Positions 17,229 to 26,689 are shown, counted from the stretch's first letter. The stretch: DNA of 64,000 bases from UBA7067 sp051880615 (GCA_051880615.1 JBJEOH010000034.1:248001-312000); one strand, 5' to 3'. Notes: generated by a model not told the origin, from the letters alone. Made by a program: numbers and translations.

Positions 17229-17302
17229 GTGTTTAGCTGCGCTAAACACTAATGAATAGTGAATAATGAATAATTGTGGTTGTTGCAGCTTCGCTGCTCT
17301 TT
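17229..17302. repeat. Copy of composite palindromic intergenic element (E3)
   Basis: GTGTTTAGC/GCTAAACAC hairpin, an AATGAATA-rich spacer, then GTGGTTGT and the palindrome GCAGCTTCGCTGC. It is the reverse complement arrangement of the copy at 62868. It starts 2 bases after the stop codon of the ABC protein gene. Confidence 0.7.
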
Positions 17303-17346
17303 GATTTAAGAAATGAGAGTCAACTGCTGTTACCCGAAACGAGGTT

Positions 17347-17461
17347 GTAGGGAACCGGCTTGCCTGTTCCGGTTCGCTCTTATGAATGTAATATCTATTC
17401 TGATTTTGCTAAAAATCGTAGTATCTGCATCTATCCCGGAACGGTCAAGACCGTTCCCTAC
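17347..17461 (-). repeat. 115-bp palindromic element, copy C
   Basis: Bounded by GTAGGGAAC and its complement GTTCCCTAC. It contains two end hairpins, one being GGAACGGTCAAGACCGTTCC, and a middle with TATTCTGATTTTG. Same length and parts as the copies at 25458 and 27606 but in the opposite orientation. The 502-base gap 17228-17729 is almost fully accounted for by this copy, E3, CACTCT arrays and the terminator at 17562. Confidence 0.8.
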
Positions 17462-17489
17462 GAACTAACAAACCCGTTGCGAAAATTAT

Positions 17490-17554
17490 CTTCACTCTCC
17501 ACTCTTAACTCTTCACTCTAAAAAGCGGTGCTTGTACCGCACCTCTTCACTCTT
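17490..17554. repeat. CACTCT heptamer arrays flanking a GCGGTGC hairpin
   Basis: Tandem CACTCTC/CACTCTT units at 17492-17519 and 17547-17554 on either side of GCGGTGCTTGTACCGC. The hairpin is nearly the same as the one at 21903. Confidence 0.55.
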
Positions 17555-17561
17555 AAAAAAT

Positions 17562-17612
17562 AAAGACTGAATGGATTGCGTAAAGCAGTCTGTTCAGTCT
17601 TTCTTTTTATTT
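17562..17612 (+). terminator. Terminator upstream of the sipL-like gene
   Basis: AAAGACTGAA/TTCAGTCTTT with an inner ATTGC/GCAGT stem and a T-rich tail (CTTTTTATTTTT). It separates the ABC protein gene and repeats from the sporulation pair. Confidence 0.85.
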
Positions 17613-17729
17613 TTAGCATATCACAGCCAACCTCTTCATAAGATTATTTAGAAACAAATACCCCTGCATTTGTGCGGTTTATCGCTCACTTTTGCGTACA
17701 GGTATTAAAAAAAGGAGAGATTAATTATA

Positions 17730-19277
17730 ATGGATTACACCCTTGAAAAGAAGTCCGTGCCTGTGAGGGAAGCTGTGTTTGACGGGTGTTTAGAGCAGCC
17801 GATAGACCTTGACTTCACGCTGCCGGACTACTGCCCCGGAATCGAAAAAATTCTGAAATGCACAGTAACGCCGAAAATTCACTCAAAGTCGTTAAGCGGC
17901 GACAGGCTTACTATTGACGGTGCGGCAAGCGTTTGTGTGCTTTATATTGACGAGGAGAAAAGAAATGTTCGCAGCTGTGAGCACAGCGTGCCCTATTCGG
18001 GCAGTATGACGGTGCGTGGCGACTGCTCAGACGCGGTTGTGTTGGCTTCAGCCAAGCCCGATTATGTCAACTGTCGAGCAATAAGTCCGCGCAGACTTGA
18101 CATTCACGGCGCTTTTTCACTGTGCGCAAGGGTTGAGGCAATAGCAGGCAGAGAAACCGCCGTATCCTGCCGTGAGGACGATGCGCAGCTAAGGCTTGAG
18201 CAGGATGTATGCTCTCGGCTGTGCGCTTTGTCGCAGCAGCAGTTCACCGTTGCGGAGGAGCTTGAACCCTCAGCAGGCAGTCCGGCTGTTCGTACTATAC
18301 TGAAATCAACCGTGAGAGTTAAAAGCGGAGAGTGCAGAATTGCCGGAGACAAGGCGATGGTCAAGGGCGAGATGACGGTGCATGTGCTTTACATAGCCGA
18401 CAACGAAATAGCCGAAACGGCGGTGATGGAGTTCACTGTTCCGGTAGGGCAGGTGGTTGACACGCCGGGTATTGAAAACGACGCAAAAACCGATTACCGT
18501 TTACAGCTTTTGTCGTGCGATGTCAGACTCAAGGAGGACGCGTCAAATGAAAAGGGCGCGGTTATAACCGTTGACGCAAGGCTGTGCGCGTACATAGCCG
18601 CATACTGTGACGAGCAGATAAGCTATATAACCGATGCGTTTTCAACAAATCTTGAGCTTGAGGGCGAATATTCACAGCTTCAGCTTTCAAAGCTTACCGA
18701 CATCTGCCGCGAAACATGCATAACAAAAAGCAGCGCAGAGCTTGAAACAAACGGAATTTCAAAGGTCATCGACATATGGGGAGACAGCTGCACCGCAGAG
18801 GGCGGTTTTGAAAACGGTGCAGCGGTTGTAAAGGGTAAGCTGTGCGTTTGTATTCTGGCACTCGACAATGACTCAACACCGTTTTACACCGAGAGAAGCA
18901 TTGATTATCTCTGTCCGATTAAGCTGTCGCAGGAAGAACACGGCGGTTTATTTCTGGAGGCATTTTCTAAGGCAGACTCGGTAAGCTACCGCATAAGCGG
19001 ACCAAACACCATAGATTTGCGCTGTGAAATTACGGTTGAGGCGAGAGCCTTTGCTTCAAAAACGGTGAGAATGCTCACAGCGGCTCACGGCAACGAGGAA
19101 AGCAAAAAGGCTCGGCAGGATGACTGTGCTTTGTGCCTTTATTATGCACGCAAGGGTGAGAGCGTGTGGGATATTTCACGAAGCTACAGCGCAAGACCCG
19201 ACGACATAATGCGCGAAAACGAGATAGCCGACGATACTCTTGATTGCGACATTATGCTGCTTATCCCGGGGATATAA
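17730..19277 (+). CDS. SipL-like SPOCS/LysM protein (spore coat morphogenesis)
   Basis: A 515-residue protein with no signal peptide. The first ~440 residues are beta-rich and hold repeated segments of the SPOCS (DUF3794) type, seen in the recurring PVG/PYSG and L-C-I/V motifs. The C-terminus is a LysM domain (about 470-515: YYARKGESVWDISRSYSARP...IMLLIPG). This order matches SipL of Clostridioides difficile, whose LysM domain binds SpoIVA and recruits the coat to the forespore. The next gene, 13 bases on, is spoIVA, which strongly supports that role. Shine-Dalgarno AAAGGAGAG. Probably a mother-cell (sigma-E) operon; I could not identify the promoter with confidence. Confidence 0.85.
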   Translation: MDYTLEKKSVPVREAVFDGCLEQPIDLDFTLPDYCPGIEKILKCTVTPKIHSKSLSGDRLTIDGAASVCVLYIDEEKRNVRSCEHSVPYSGSMTVRGDCSDAVVLASAKPDYVNCRAISPRRLDIHGAFSLCARVEAIAGRETAVSCREDDAQLRLEQDVCSRLCALSQQQFTVAEELEPSAGSPAVRTILKSTVRVKSGECRIAGDKAMVKGEMTVHVLYIADNEIAETAVMEFTVPVGQVVDTPGIENDAKTDYRLQLLSCDVRLKEDASNEKGAVITVDARLCAYIAAYCDEQISYITDAFSTNLELEGEYSQLQLSKLTDICRETCITKSSAELETNGISKVIDIWGDSCTAEGGFENGAAVVKGKLCVCILALDNDSTPFYTERSIDYLCPIKLSQEEHGGLFLEAFSKADSVSYRISGPNTIDLRCEITVEARAFASKTVRMLTAAHGNEESKKARQDDCALCLYYARKGESVWDISRSYSARPDDIMRENEIADDTLDCDIMLLIPGI

Positions 19278-19290
19278 GGAGGTTTACATT

Positions 19291-20769
19291 ATGCAGGAGA
19301 GAAATATTTACGAAGATATATCAAGGCGCACAAACGGCAATATTTATATCGGCGTTGTTGGACCTGTGCGCTCGGGCAAGTCAACCTTTATCAAGCGATT
19401 TATGGATACGCTTGTTATTCCGAATATAAAAAACGACAGTCGCCGTGAGCGTGCCGTTGACGAGCTGCCGCAGTCGGCAGGCGGCAAAACCATAATGACA
19501 ACCGAGCCGAAGTTTATCCCCGAGGATGCAGTTGAGGTGACGATAGACGGCAATGCAAGCTTCAGCGTCAGAATGATTGACTGCGTGGGCTACATTGTGC
19601 CGAGTGCAGTGGGATATATTGAGGATGAGCAGCCCAGAATGGTAAAAACTCCGTGGTTTGACGAGGATATACCGTTCAATATGGCGGCGGAAATAGGCAC
19701 AAAAAAAGTAATAACCGACCACAGCACCATCGGTCTTGTTATTACTACAGACGGCTCTATAACCGATTTGCCGAGAGGTGAATACGAGGAAGCGGAGCAG
19801 AGAGTTATTGACGAGCTAAAGTCGATAAACAAGCCTTTTGTGGTTATTCTCAACTGCCTGTCTCCATCATCGCCTGCGAGCATTGCGCTTGCACAGGAGC
19901 TTTCACGCCGCTACGGTGTGCCTGTTCTGCCTGAAAGCTGTATTGACCTTGACGAAAATGAGATTAAAAGAATTTTAGCCTCAATTTTGTTTGAGTTTCC
20001 GATACAGGAAATCAAGCTTGATATGCCTCGCTGGATTTCAACGCTTGAGAGAAACCACTATATCAGGAGCAGTATTTTCTCATCAATAGTCAGCTGCACC
20101 TCGCAGCTTAAGAAAATACGCGAAATACAGAACGCGATAAACAGACTCCCCGAGTGCGACTATATTGACCACTGCTCAATCTCGGCGATAGACTTGGGTA
20201 CGGGCACGGCAAAAATTGCGCTTGCCGTTTCAAATGCTCTGTTTTACCGCGTGCTGGGTGAGAAAACAGGGTTTGAGATAAGTGACGAAAAGAGCCTGCT
20301 CGAATGTATGCTGTCGCTGTCAAAAATCAAGAGTGAATACGAGAAGATTATTGACGCGTACAACAGTGTAAACGAAACGGGCTACGGAATAGTAATGCCG
20401 GGTATGGATGAACTGTCGCTTGAAGAACCTGAGATTGTCAAGCAGGGCGGTAAATACGGCATACGCCTGAAGGCTTCTGCTCCGAGTATTCATATGATAA
20501 AGACGAACATCACAACCGAGGTAACCCCGATTGTCGGCAGCGAGCAGCAAAGCGAGGAGCTTGTTATGTATCTGCTCAAGGAGTTTGAGGAGAGCCCGTC
20601 GAAAATCTGGGAGTCAAATATATTCGGCAAATCTCTGCACGAGCTTGTAAACGAGGGCTTGCACAACAAGCTGATGCGTATGCCCGATGACGCGAGAAGC
20701 AAAATGCGCGACACCATTGAGCGCATTATCAACGAAGGCTGCAACGGTCTTATATGTATTATTTTATGA
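19291..20769 (+). CDS. spoIVA: Stage IV sporulation protein A (coat basement ATPase)
   Basis: A 492-residue protein, the same length as the Bacillus one. It is a TRAFAC-class ATPase that polymerises on the forespore surface as the base of the spore coat. Start MQERNIYEDISRRTNGNIYI, Walker A GPVRSGKST (about 24-32), MIDCVGYIVP for the switch/Walker B, and the hydrophobic C-terminus ending GCNGLICIIL are all family hallmarks. The start at 19291 follows TAAGGAGG; the ORF could be read from 19240 but this would overlap the previous gene. Operon with the SipL-like gene. Confidence 0.97.
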   Translation: MQERNIYEDISRRTNGNIYIGVVGPVRSGKSTFIKRFMDTLVIPNIKNDSRRERAVDELPQSAGGKTIMTTEPKFIPEDAVEVTIDGNASFSVRMIDCVGYIVPSAVGYIEDEQPRMVKTPWFDEDIPFNMAAEIGTKKVITDHSTIGLVITTDGSITDLPRGEYEEAEQRVIDELKSINKPFVVILNCLSPSSPASIALAQELSRRYGVPVLPESCIDLDENEIKRILASILFEFPIQEIKLDMPRWISTLERNHYIRSSIFSSIVSCTSQLKKIREIQNAINRLPECDYIDHCSISAIDLGTGTAKIALAVSNALFYRVLGEKTGFEISDEKSLLECMLSLSKIKSEYEKIIDAYNSVNETGYGIVMPGMDELSLEEPEIVKQGGKYGIRLKASAPSIHMIKTNITTEVTPIVGSEQQSEELVMYLLKEFEESPSKIWESNIFGKSLHELVNEGLHNKLMRMPDDARSKMRDTIERIINEGCNGLICIIL

Positions 20770-20786
20770 GCCGGTATAAAGGCAAG

Positions 20787-20817
20787 AAAAAACACCCACG
20801 CGCTGTGGGTGTTTTTT
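20787..20817. terminator. Bidirectional terminator after spoIVA and the aldolase gene
   Basis: A perfect 13-base stem AAAAAACACCCAC/GTGGGTGTTTTTT with a 5-base loop between convergent genes. It ends both the spoIVA and the aromatic operons. Confidence 0.9.
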
Positions 20818-20841
20818 ATGCTGTATTCTGTTACGGATTTA

Positions 20842-21816
20842 TTATTCGTTATCCGAAATATTCTTGTAGAAATTGCAGTAATCGGTTCTGCCGTCCTTTG
20901 TGAAGGCGATTGCCTCGCGGGGGTGCTGGTTGAGCTGACCTGTTATCATATACTGAATGTCAAAGCCCCACTGAACGCCCTGCGCCTTGAGCGGAAGCAT
21001 ATATTTTTCGATAAAGGTGAACAGTCCGTACAGGCTGTACTTCGGGTTTCTGAGGAAGCCGAGCAGCAGCTCCATCTGACAGTTGCCTGCACCTCTGCCC
21101 ATACCGCTGACAGTAGCATCAAGGAAGCTTACGCCGTATGACATAGTTTCAATCGTGTTTGCAAATGCAAGATTCTGGTTGTTGTGAGCGTGGAAGCCGA
21201 TGAGCTTGTTGTATTTTTCGCCGAACTGAACATACTTCTTTGCAAGCTCGGCGGCTGATTCAGGGTAGAAGTAGCCGTAGGAATCAACGAGGTAAACAAC
21301 ATCAACGCTGCTGTTGCCGAGCATTTCAAGAGCTGCTTCAATCTGAGCGTCGCTTGCCTGACTTATCGCCATAATGTTGCAAGAGGTTTCATAGCCGAGA
21401 GAGTGAAAATACTCAATCATCTCGAGCGCCGCAGGAATCTGGTGAATATAGCAGGCAACGCGCACAAGGTCGATTACGCTTTCGTTTTTTGGAATGAAGT
21501 CGGTTTTGAAGTCGCATCTGCCTACATCAGCCATAACTGCTATCTTCATCGGGCTGTCGTTATCGCCTACAATGCTTCTGATGTCCTCCTCGTTGCAGAA
21601 TTTCCACTTGCCGAACTCATTTTCGTTAAACAGCTTTTTTGACGCTCTGTAACCGAACTCCATATAGTCAACACCGCACTGGATGTTTGTCTGATAAAGC
21701 TCACGAACAAATTCGTCTGTGAACTCGAAATTATTGCAAAGTCCGCCGTCGCGGATTGTGGCGTCAAGGACCTTGACATCCTGTCTTACCGTCATTAAAT
21801 TACCTTTTCTTGCCAT
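20842..21816 (-). CDS. DRE-TIM / HMGL-like aldolase domain protein
   Basis: A 324-residue TIM-barrel protein of the HMG-CoA lyase / 4-hydroxy-2-oxovalerate aldolase superfamily. LDATIRDGG (about 18-26) supplies the catalytic Arg-Asp, FHAHNNQNLAFAN the two metal-binding histidines, and GMGRGAGN the glycine loop. Substrate unknown. It is the last gene of the aromatic operon strand, 124 bases after pheA, with a palindromic repeat between. The start at 21816 (MARKGN) follows AGAGGATA; an upstream extension to 21915 runs into the repeat and is not credible. It might be a 2-oxo acid aldolase related to aromatic or branched metabolism, but this is only context. Confidence 0.82.
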   Translation of the reverse strand: MARKGNLMTVRQDVKVLDATIRDGGLCNNFEFTDEFVRELYQTNIQCGVDYMEFGYRASKKLFNENEFGKWKFCNEEDIRSIVGDNDSPMKIAVMADVGRCDFKTDFIPKNESVIDLVRVACYIHQIPAALEMIEYFHSLGYETSCNIMAISQASDAQIEAALEMLGNSSVDVVYLVDSYGYFYPESAAELAKKYVQFGEKYNKLIGFHAHNNQNLAFANTIETMSYGVSFLDATVSGMGRGAGNCQMELLLGFLRNPKYSLYGLFTFIEKYMLPLKAQGVQWGFDIQYMITGQLNQHPREAIAFTKDGRTDYCNFYKNISDNE

Positions 21817-21860
21817 ATTTATTATCCTCTCGTTTTTGTGTTTGATTTTATTTGATTTCA

Positions 21861-21934
21861 GAGCCGCAAAGCGGCAACAACCATAATTATTCTTTATTCT
21901 TTGCGGTGCTTGCACCGCACCACTCTCTACTCTG
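21861..21934. repeat. Copy of composite palindromic intergenic element (E4)
   Basis: GCCGCAAAGCGGC palindrome, ACAACCATAATTATTC spacer, then TGCGGTGC/GCACCGCA hairpin and CACTCTC units. Arms differ in sequence from E2, E3 and E5 yet stay self-complementary. Confidence 0.65.
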
Positions 21935-21939
21935 ATTTC

Positions 21940-23070
21940 CTACATTTCCTTATAATTGCCGAAGAATGAGAACTCGGGCAGCTCCTCCGACAGTGCGCAC
22001 ATCAGGTTCATAACATGCTCACTGCGGATATTGCCGGTGAAATCAAGGTAAAATAAATATTCAAAGCTGCTGTCCGGCAGCGGCCTTGACTCAATTTTCG
22101 TAAGGTTAAGCCCGTGACTGCTGAAGCGGCACAGTACATTGTGAAGTGAGCCTGTGCGGTGCGGCAGACAGAAGCAAAGGCTTATCTTGTCTGCGTCATC
22201 CGGAATATAGAGCTTTTTTGAAATTACAATAAATCTTGTACTATTCTGGGCTGAGTTCTGGAAATTCCTTTTTAATACCTTCAGTCCGTATTCTTCTACC
22301 GCCTTTTGCGAGCAGAGAGCGGCGCAGTTAAGGCGTTTTTCCTCGGCTACCATTTTTGCGGCAACCGCCGTGTTTGAGCAGGGAACAGCCTTAAGATTGT
22401 TTTTAGCAATATAAAACGAGCATTGTGCAAGACCCTGCGGGTGTGACCAGACCTGCTCAATGTCGGAAAGCTCGCTTTGCTTAAGTGCGCCAAGGCAGTA
22501 CGAAATAGGCAGATTAAGCGCACCTGTTATGTAAAAGCGGTATTTTAATATCAGGTCATACACATCGCTTACAGAGCCTGCCGAGGAGTTTTCAACAGGA
22601 AGCACGCCGAAGTCTGCCTCGCCGTTGTCAACCGCTGTGAACACATCTTCAAAGCCCGGATAGAAGCACAGCTGTGACTGAGGGAAAAGTGTTTTTGCCG
22701 CCTCGTGTGAGTTTGCGCCCTTAATACCCTGAATGGCAATTTTAAGGCTTTCGGGTGCGGCGTTGTTTTCACTCTCGCTTGTTTCAAGCAAGCGGCGTAT
22801 CTCTTTGCCGCTGCCTACTATATCGTGCTGAAGTGCCCTTGAAATTTCCATTATATTTGAATACAAAAGCCTTGCGGCATAGCCGTATTCTCCGCCCTTT
22901 TCCTCAACATTGTCGAGAATTTCATTTTCGCGCTCCATATTAAGAATAGGAATGTTGTGTTCAAGCTTGTATTCACCAACCCGCTTTGCGCAGTCCATTC
23001 TCTGCTTGAACAGCTCAAGAAGCTGCTTGTCTATACGGTCAATTTCGTTTCTTATTTCGTCAAGCCCCAT
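21940..23070 (-). CDS. pheA: Bifunctional chorismate mutase / prephenate dehydratase
   Basis: Makes phenylpyruvate from chorismate. 376 residues in three parts: an AroQ chorismate mutase (1 to about 90: IRNEIDRIDKQLLELFKQRM), prephenate dehydratase (about 110-290, with GVLPVENSSAGSV and the catalytic TRF in NSTRFIVIS), and a C-terminal ACT domain (about 300-376) with LTKIESRPL, the Phe-binding signature, so feedback inhibition by Phe is expected. Shine-Dalgarno AGAGGTGAT. It follows aroC by 11 bases. Confidence 0.97.
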   Translation of the reverse strand: MGLDEIRNEIDRIDKQLLELFKQRMDCAKRVGEYKLEHNIPILNMERENEILDNVEEKGGEYGYAARLLYSNIMEISRALQHDIVGSGKEIRRLLETSESENNAAPESLKIAIQGIKGANSHEAAKTLFPQSQLCFYPGFEDVFTAVDNGEADFGVLPVENSSAGSVSDVYDLILKYRFYITGALNLPISYCLGALKQSELSDIEQVWSHPQGLAQCSFYIAKNNLKAVPCSNTAVAAKMVAEEKRLNCAALCSQKAVEEYGLKVLKRNFQNSAQNSTRFIVISKKLYIPDDADKISLCFCLPHRTGSLHNVLCRFSSHGLNLTKIESRPLPDSSFEYLFYLDFTGNIRSEHVMNLMCALSEELPEFSFFGNYKEM

Positions 23071-23081
23071 TTTATCACCTC

Positions 23082-24146
23082 TTAAAGATTAATAAGCGCG
23101 AGTGCCAAGGCTGATTCAATTACAACCGATGCACGCGACACTATGCACGGGTCGTGTCTGCCGTTTATTACAAGCGTTGTGTTTTCCTTTGTCTGCAAAT
23201 CAACGGTGTTCTGCTGCTGAGATATTGAAGCCGTAGGCTTGATTGCAGCTCTTAAAATTATCGGCATACCCGTTGTTATGCCGCCGAGTATTCCGCCGTT
23301 GTTGTTTGAACTTGTTACAACCTGACCGTTTTCATATTTAAACGGGTCATTGCTCCGGCTGCCGTGCATTTTTGTTATGTCAAAGCCTGCGCCGAATTCT
23401 ATACCCTTAACCGCGGGAACACCGAACATAACCGATGAAATTACATTTTCAACGCCCTCAAACATCGGGCTGCCAAGCCCGGGCTTTAAGCCTGTTGCAC
23501 AACATTCTATTATGCCGCCCACACTGTCCTGACTGAGCCTTGCGCTTTCAATTACACTGCGCATTTCGTCCTCGACTGATTCGTCAATAAGCGGAAAGCT
23601 CTTCTGATTGAGACGCTCAATTAAGCTGTTGTCAATGTTTATAGGGTCAAACGGAGTATCGTTCACCGTATTAACGGAATAAATGTGCGAGGCTATTTTA
23701 ACGCCGTCAAGCTTTAACACCTGTCGGCACACAGAGCCTGCAAAGACGAGCGGTGCGGTAAGCCTGCCCGAAAAATGTCCGCCGCCTCTGATGTCGTTAT
23801 AGCCGTTATAGCGCATAAAGCCTGTGTAATCGGCGTGACCCGGACGAGGCTTTGAAAGTATATTGCCGTAGTCACCCGAGCGTGTGTTTGTGTTTTCAAT
23901 CACACAGCATATCGGTGCGCCGGTTGTTACGCCGTCAAGTACACCCGATAAAATATTCGGTGTGTCGGCTTCCTTTCTCGGTGTTGCCGCCTTGTCCTTA
24001 CCGGGTGCTCGTCTGCCCATATTGAGCAAAAGCTCGTCCATATCAAGCTTTACACCGGGCTTTATTCCGTCAAGAACAACTCCGATGCCTGCGCCGTGGC
24101 TTTCACCGAATATTGAAATTTTAACCTTATTTCCCCATGATGACAT
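23082..24146 (-). CDS. aroC: Chorismate synthase
   Basis: Converts EPSP to chorismate with reduced FMN. 354 residues. Signature GESHGAGIG at the N-terminus, RPGHADYTG, SGRLTAP, and the C-terminal NGRHDPCIVSRA are present. Start is preceded by GAGGTGAT that overlaps the tail of aroA; 9 bases between genes, so translation is probably coupled. Confidence 0.97.
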   Translation of the reverse strand: MSSWGNKVKISIFGESHGAGIGVVLDGIKPGVKLDMDELLLNMGRRAPGKDKAATPRKEADTPNILSGVLDGVTTGAPICCVIENTNTRSGDYGNILSKPRPGHADYTGFMRYNGYNDIRGGGHFSGRLTAPLVFAGSVCRQVLKLDGVKIASHIYSVNTVNDTPFDPINIDNSLIERLNQKSFPLIDESVEDEMRSVIESARLSQDSVGGIIECCATGLKPGLGSPMFEGVENVISSVMFGVPAVKGIEFGAGFDITKMHGSRSNDPFKYENGQVVTSSNNNGGILGGITTGMPIILRAAIKPTASISQQQNTVDLQTKENTTLVINGRHDPCIVSRASVVIESALALALINL

Positions 24147-24155
24147 ATCATCACC

Positions 24156-25412
24156 TCATTTTATAATTCCGCCGAGCATTTTATAATCCTCAAAATAATC
24201 GGGGTAGCTTTTGTTTATACTTTCTCGGTCGGTTATCATAACGCTGTTTTCGCACCTGAGTGCGGCTATGCTCAAAGCCATAACAATGCGGTGGTCGTTG
24301 TAGCCCTCACAGCTTCCGCCTGTAAGGGTTTGTTTGCCGTTGATGATAAGACCGTCGTCTGTCTGAGTAATATTTCCGCCGAGATTGCTTATACCGTTGC
24401 ATACAGCCTCAAGGCGGTCACACTCTTTTATCCTCAGTCTTTCCGCACCGTAAATCACCGTTTCGCCTTCGGCAAAGGCGGCTGTCACAGCCAGAGCCGG
24501 TACAAGATCCGGAATTTGCCGCGCGTCAATTTTAATGCCGTGAAGCTTTTGCGGTTTTACCCGTACCGAATTTTCCTTTATCTCAACATCTGCGCCGAAT
24601 CGCCTGAATATTTCGGCACATTCACGGTCGCCCTGCGGTGAGTTTGCGTTAAGTCCGTTTATAGTCACATCGCCGCCCAAAGCGCCTGCCGCCATAAAGA
24701 ATGCCGACTGCGACCAGTCGCCCTCACAGGTGTAGCGGCTGGGCTTGTAGCTTTGATTTCCTTTTATTATATATGACTGTTCCTCGGTTTTAACCTCTAC
24801 GCCGAAGCTTTTCATAGCCTTTAGGGTCATATCGACATAGCCTGAGGATTCAAGCGGAGAGGTCAGTATAATTTTGCTGTCGCCGTCAAGTATCGGCAGC
24901 GCAAACAGCAAGCCTGTTATGAACTGCGAGCTTATGTTGCCCGGCAGACGGTATTCGCCGCTTTTAAGCTTACCGTTTATCTTAAGCGGCAAGCCGCCCT
25001 TTGTGTCGCAGACTACTCCGTTTTTCGGCAGACAGTCAAGATAAATTCCGATAGGACGCTGTGGAAGCTTACCCTGACCCACAAACTCAGCTTCAACTCC
25101 GCCTGCGGCTGCTACGGGAACAAAAAAGCGAAGCGTTGAGCCTGACTCGCAGCAGTCAAGATGCGCCGAATTTACGCTTAAAAAGACGCTGCCGTCTACC
25201 GTGACAGTGTTTCCGTCAACCTTAATTTTTGCGCCCAAAGCCTCGGCACAGCCGATTGTCGCCTTGATGTCCTTTGAAAATGACACAGGCGAAATCACAC
25301 TTTCGCCCTTTGCAAGTGCGGCGCAGATTATTGCGCGGTGAACATCGCTTTTTGACGGTGGCACTGTTACCTGTCCGACTAAGCGTGACGGTGAAAGAGT
25401 TATGTTGCTCAT
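24156..25412 (-). CDS. aroA: 5-enolpyruvylshikimate-3-phosphate synthase
   Basis: Joins PEP to shikimate-3-phosphate. 418 residues. The PEP/S3P site PPSKSDVHRA near residue 17, ESGSTLRFFVP (class-typical), GDWSQSAFF and the C-terminal YNDHRIVMA are visible. The N-terminal motif has Asp-Val where many enzymes have Ser/Asn-Tyr/His after PSKS. Shine-Dalgarno GAGGG. It is separated from aroB by a 218-base spacer occupied mostly by a 115-bp palindromic element. Confidence 0.97.
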   Translation of the reverse strand: MSNITLSPSRLVGQVTVPPSKSDVHRAIICAALAKGESVISPVSFSKDIKATIGCAEALGAKIKVDGNTVTVDGSVFLSVNSAHLDCCESGSTLRFFVPVAAAGGVEAEFVGQGKLPQRPIGIYLDCLPKNGVVCDTKGGLPLKINGKLKSGEYRLPGNISSQFITGLLFALPILDGDSKIILTSPLESSGYVDMTLKAMKSFGVEVKTEEQSYIIKGNQSYKPSRYTCEGDWSQSAFFMAAGALGGDVTINGLNANSPQGDRECAEIFRRFGADVEIKENSVRVKPQKLHGIKIDARQIPDLVPALAVTAAFAEGETVIYGAERLRIKECDRLEAVCNGISNLGGNITQTDDGLIINGKQTLTGGSCEGYNDHRIVMALSIAALRCENSVMITDRESINKSYPDYFEDYKMLGGIIK

Positions 25413-25457
25413 TGTATTTCCCTCGTATAGTTCAATGTTGTAAATTATAAAATGTTC

Positions 25458-25572
25458 GTAGGGAACGGTCTTGACCGTTCCGAACAGGTGAAAATACTGC
25501 TATTTTAAACAAAATCAGAATAGAGTATAGCATTCGGCAGTTCGAACCGGAACACTCAAGAGTGTTCCCTAC
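25458..25572 (+). repeat. 115-bp palindromic element, copy A
   Basis: GTAGGGAAC at one end and GTTCCCTAC at the other. The left hairpin is GGAACGGTCTTGACCGTTCC, the middle holds CAAAATCAGAATAGAGTAT, and the right hairpin is CCGGAACACTC/GAGTGTTCC. It lies between aroB and aroA inside the operon. Confidence 0.8.
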
Positions 25573-25630
25573 AACCTCGTCTCGGGTTTTGTGCTTAAAT
25601 CTATCCCTCTCCGACAATCAATCCTTAATT

Positions 25631-26689
25631 TTATAATTCTGATTTGCTTATAAAGCCGAGCAGCTCGGTTTTCTTAAGCTTTTTTGTGAAGCTGTCGCCG
25701 ATAGTGTTGAGCAGAACAACATTAATGCTGTCGCCGCTTGCCTTTTTGTCGCCGAGTGCACCGCTTGCCATAATATCGAGCGGAGTTTTGTCACTTGTCG
25801 GCAGGCTGTATTTCTGAAGCAGCTTTTCTATTCTCTCGGTTGTGCCGCTCGGTGTAATTCCTGCATTCTCGCTTGCTCTTGTCATCAGTACCATACCAAT
25901 GCCGACAGCTTGTCCGTGAGTTATGCCTGTGTAGCCGTAAGCCTTTTCAATCGAGTGGCCGAGTGTGTGACCGAAGTTCAGAAGCATTCTCTCGCCTGCC
26001 TCGTGCTCGTCACGCTCGACAACATCGCGTTTTATTGATACGCAGTCGTATATTATTTCCTCTATAATGTCGGCGGCGTTTTCCTTTTCAAGCTTTTCAA
26101 AGAGCGCAAGGCTCTTGATACAGCCGTATTTTATCACCTCAGCCATTCCGTCGGCGAAAAACTCGGGTGTAAGAGTGTTCAGCGTGTCGGGGTCTATTAT
26201 AACGGCTGACGGCGACCAGAAAGCGCCGACAAGGTTTTTACCCTGCTTGATGTCAACTCCCGTTTTACTGCCGACCGAGGAATCAACCTGTGACAGCAGA
26301 GAGGTGGGAATCTGGACAAAGTCTATTCCCCTTTGATATGTTGATGCGGCAAAGCCCGCCATATCGCCCGTAACGCCGCCGCCGAGAGCCACGATGAAGT
26401 CCTTGCGTGAAAAGCCGTTGTCGGCAAGCGAGTTATAAATCTCTGCAATGGTTGAAAGCTGTTTTGAAGCCTCACCGGCAGGGAAGAGGTGAGTGCAAAC
26501 CTCAAAGCCTGAGGATTTGAGTGAATTTGTGACAACCTCGCCGTAAATAGGAAATACATTTGTGTCTGAAACTATTAGTGCCTTGCCGCCTCTTGCAAGC
26601 GGTTTTATGATTTCCCCACAGCGGCTGATTATTCCTCTTTCTATATGTATATCATAGCTTCTTACTGATTTAACATTTAGCGTTTTCAT
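25631..26689 (-). CDS. aroB: 3-dehydroquinate synthase
   Basis: NAD- and Zn-dependent cyclisation of DAHP to 3-dehydroquinate. 352 residues. ALGGGVTGDMAGFAAS for NAD, PTSLLSQVDSSVGSKTGVD, the metal-binding NFGHTLGHSIE and HGQAVGIGM are seen. Its start overlaps the stop of tyrA by 4 bases (ATGA), so the two are translationally coupled. Confidence 0.97.
   Translation of the reverse strand: MKTLNVKSVRSYDIHIERGIISRCGEIIKPLARGGKALIVSDTNVFPIYGEVVTNSLKSSGFEVCTHLFPAGEASKQLSTIAEIYNSLADNGFSRKDFIVALGGGVTGDMAGFAASTYQRGIDFVQIPTSLLSQVDSSVGSKTGVDIKQGKNLVGAFWSPSAVIIDPDTLNTLTPEFFADGMAEVIKYGCIKSLALFEKLEKENAADIIEEIIYDCVSIKRDVVERDEHEAGERMLLNFGHTLGHSIEKAYGYTGITHGQAVGIGMVLMTRASENAGITPSGTTERIEKLLQKYSLPTSDKTPLDIMASGALGDKKASGDSINVVLLNTIGDSFTKKLKKTELLGFISKSEL

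Noticed and set aside
17490..17554. CRISPR-like short repeats (CACTCT arrays)
   Set aside because: Units are 7 bases, imperfect and contiguous, without spacers and with no cas genes; they recur at several unrelated intergenic places.
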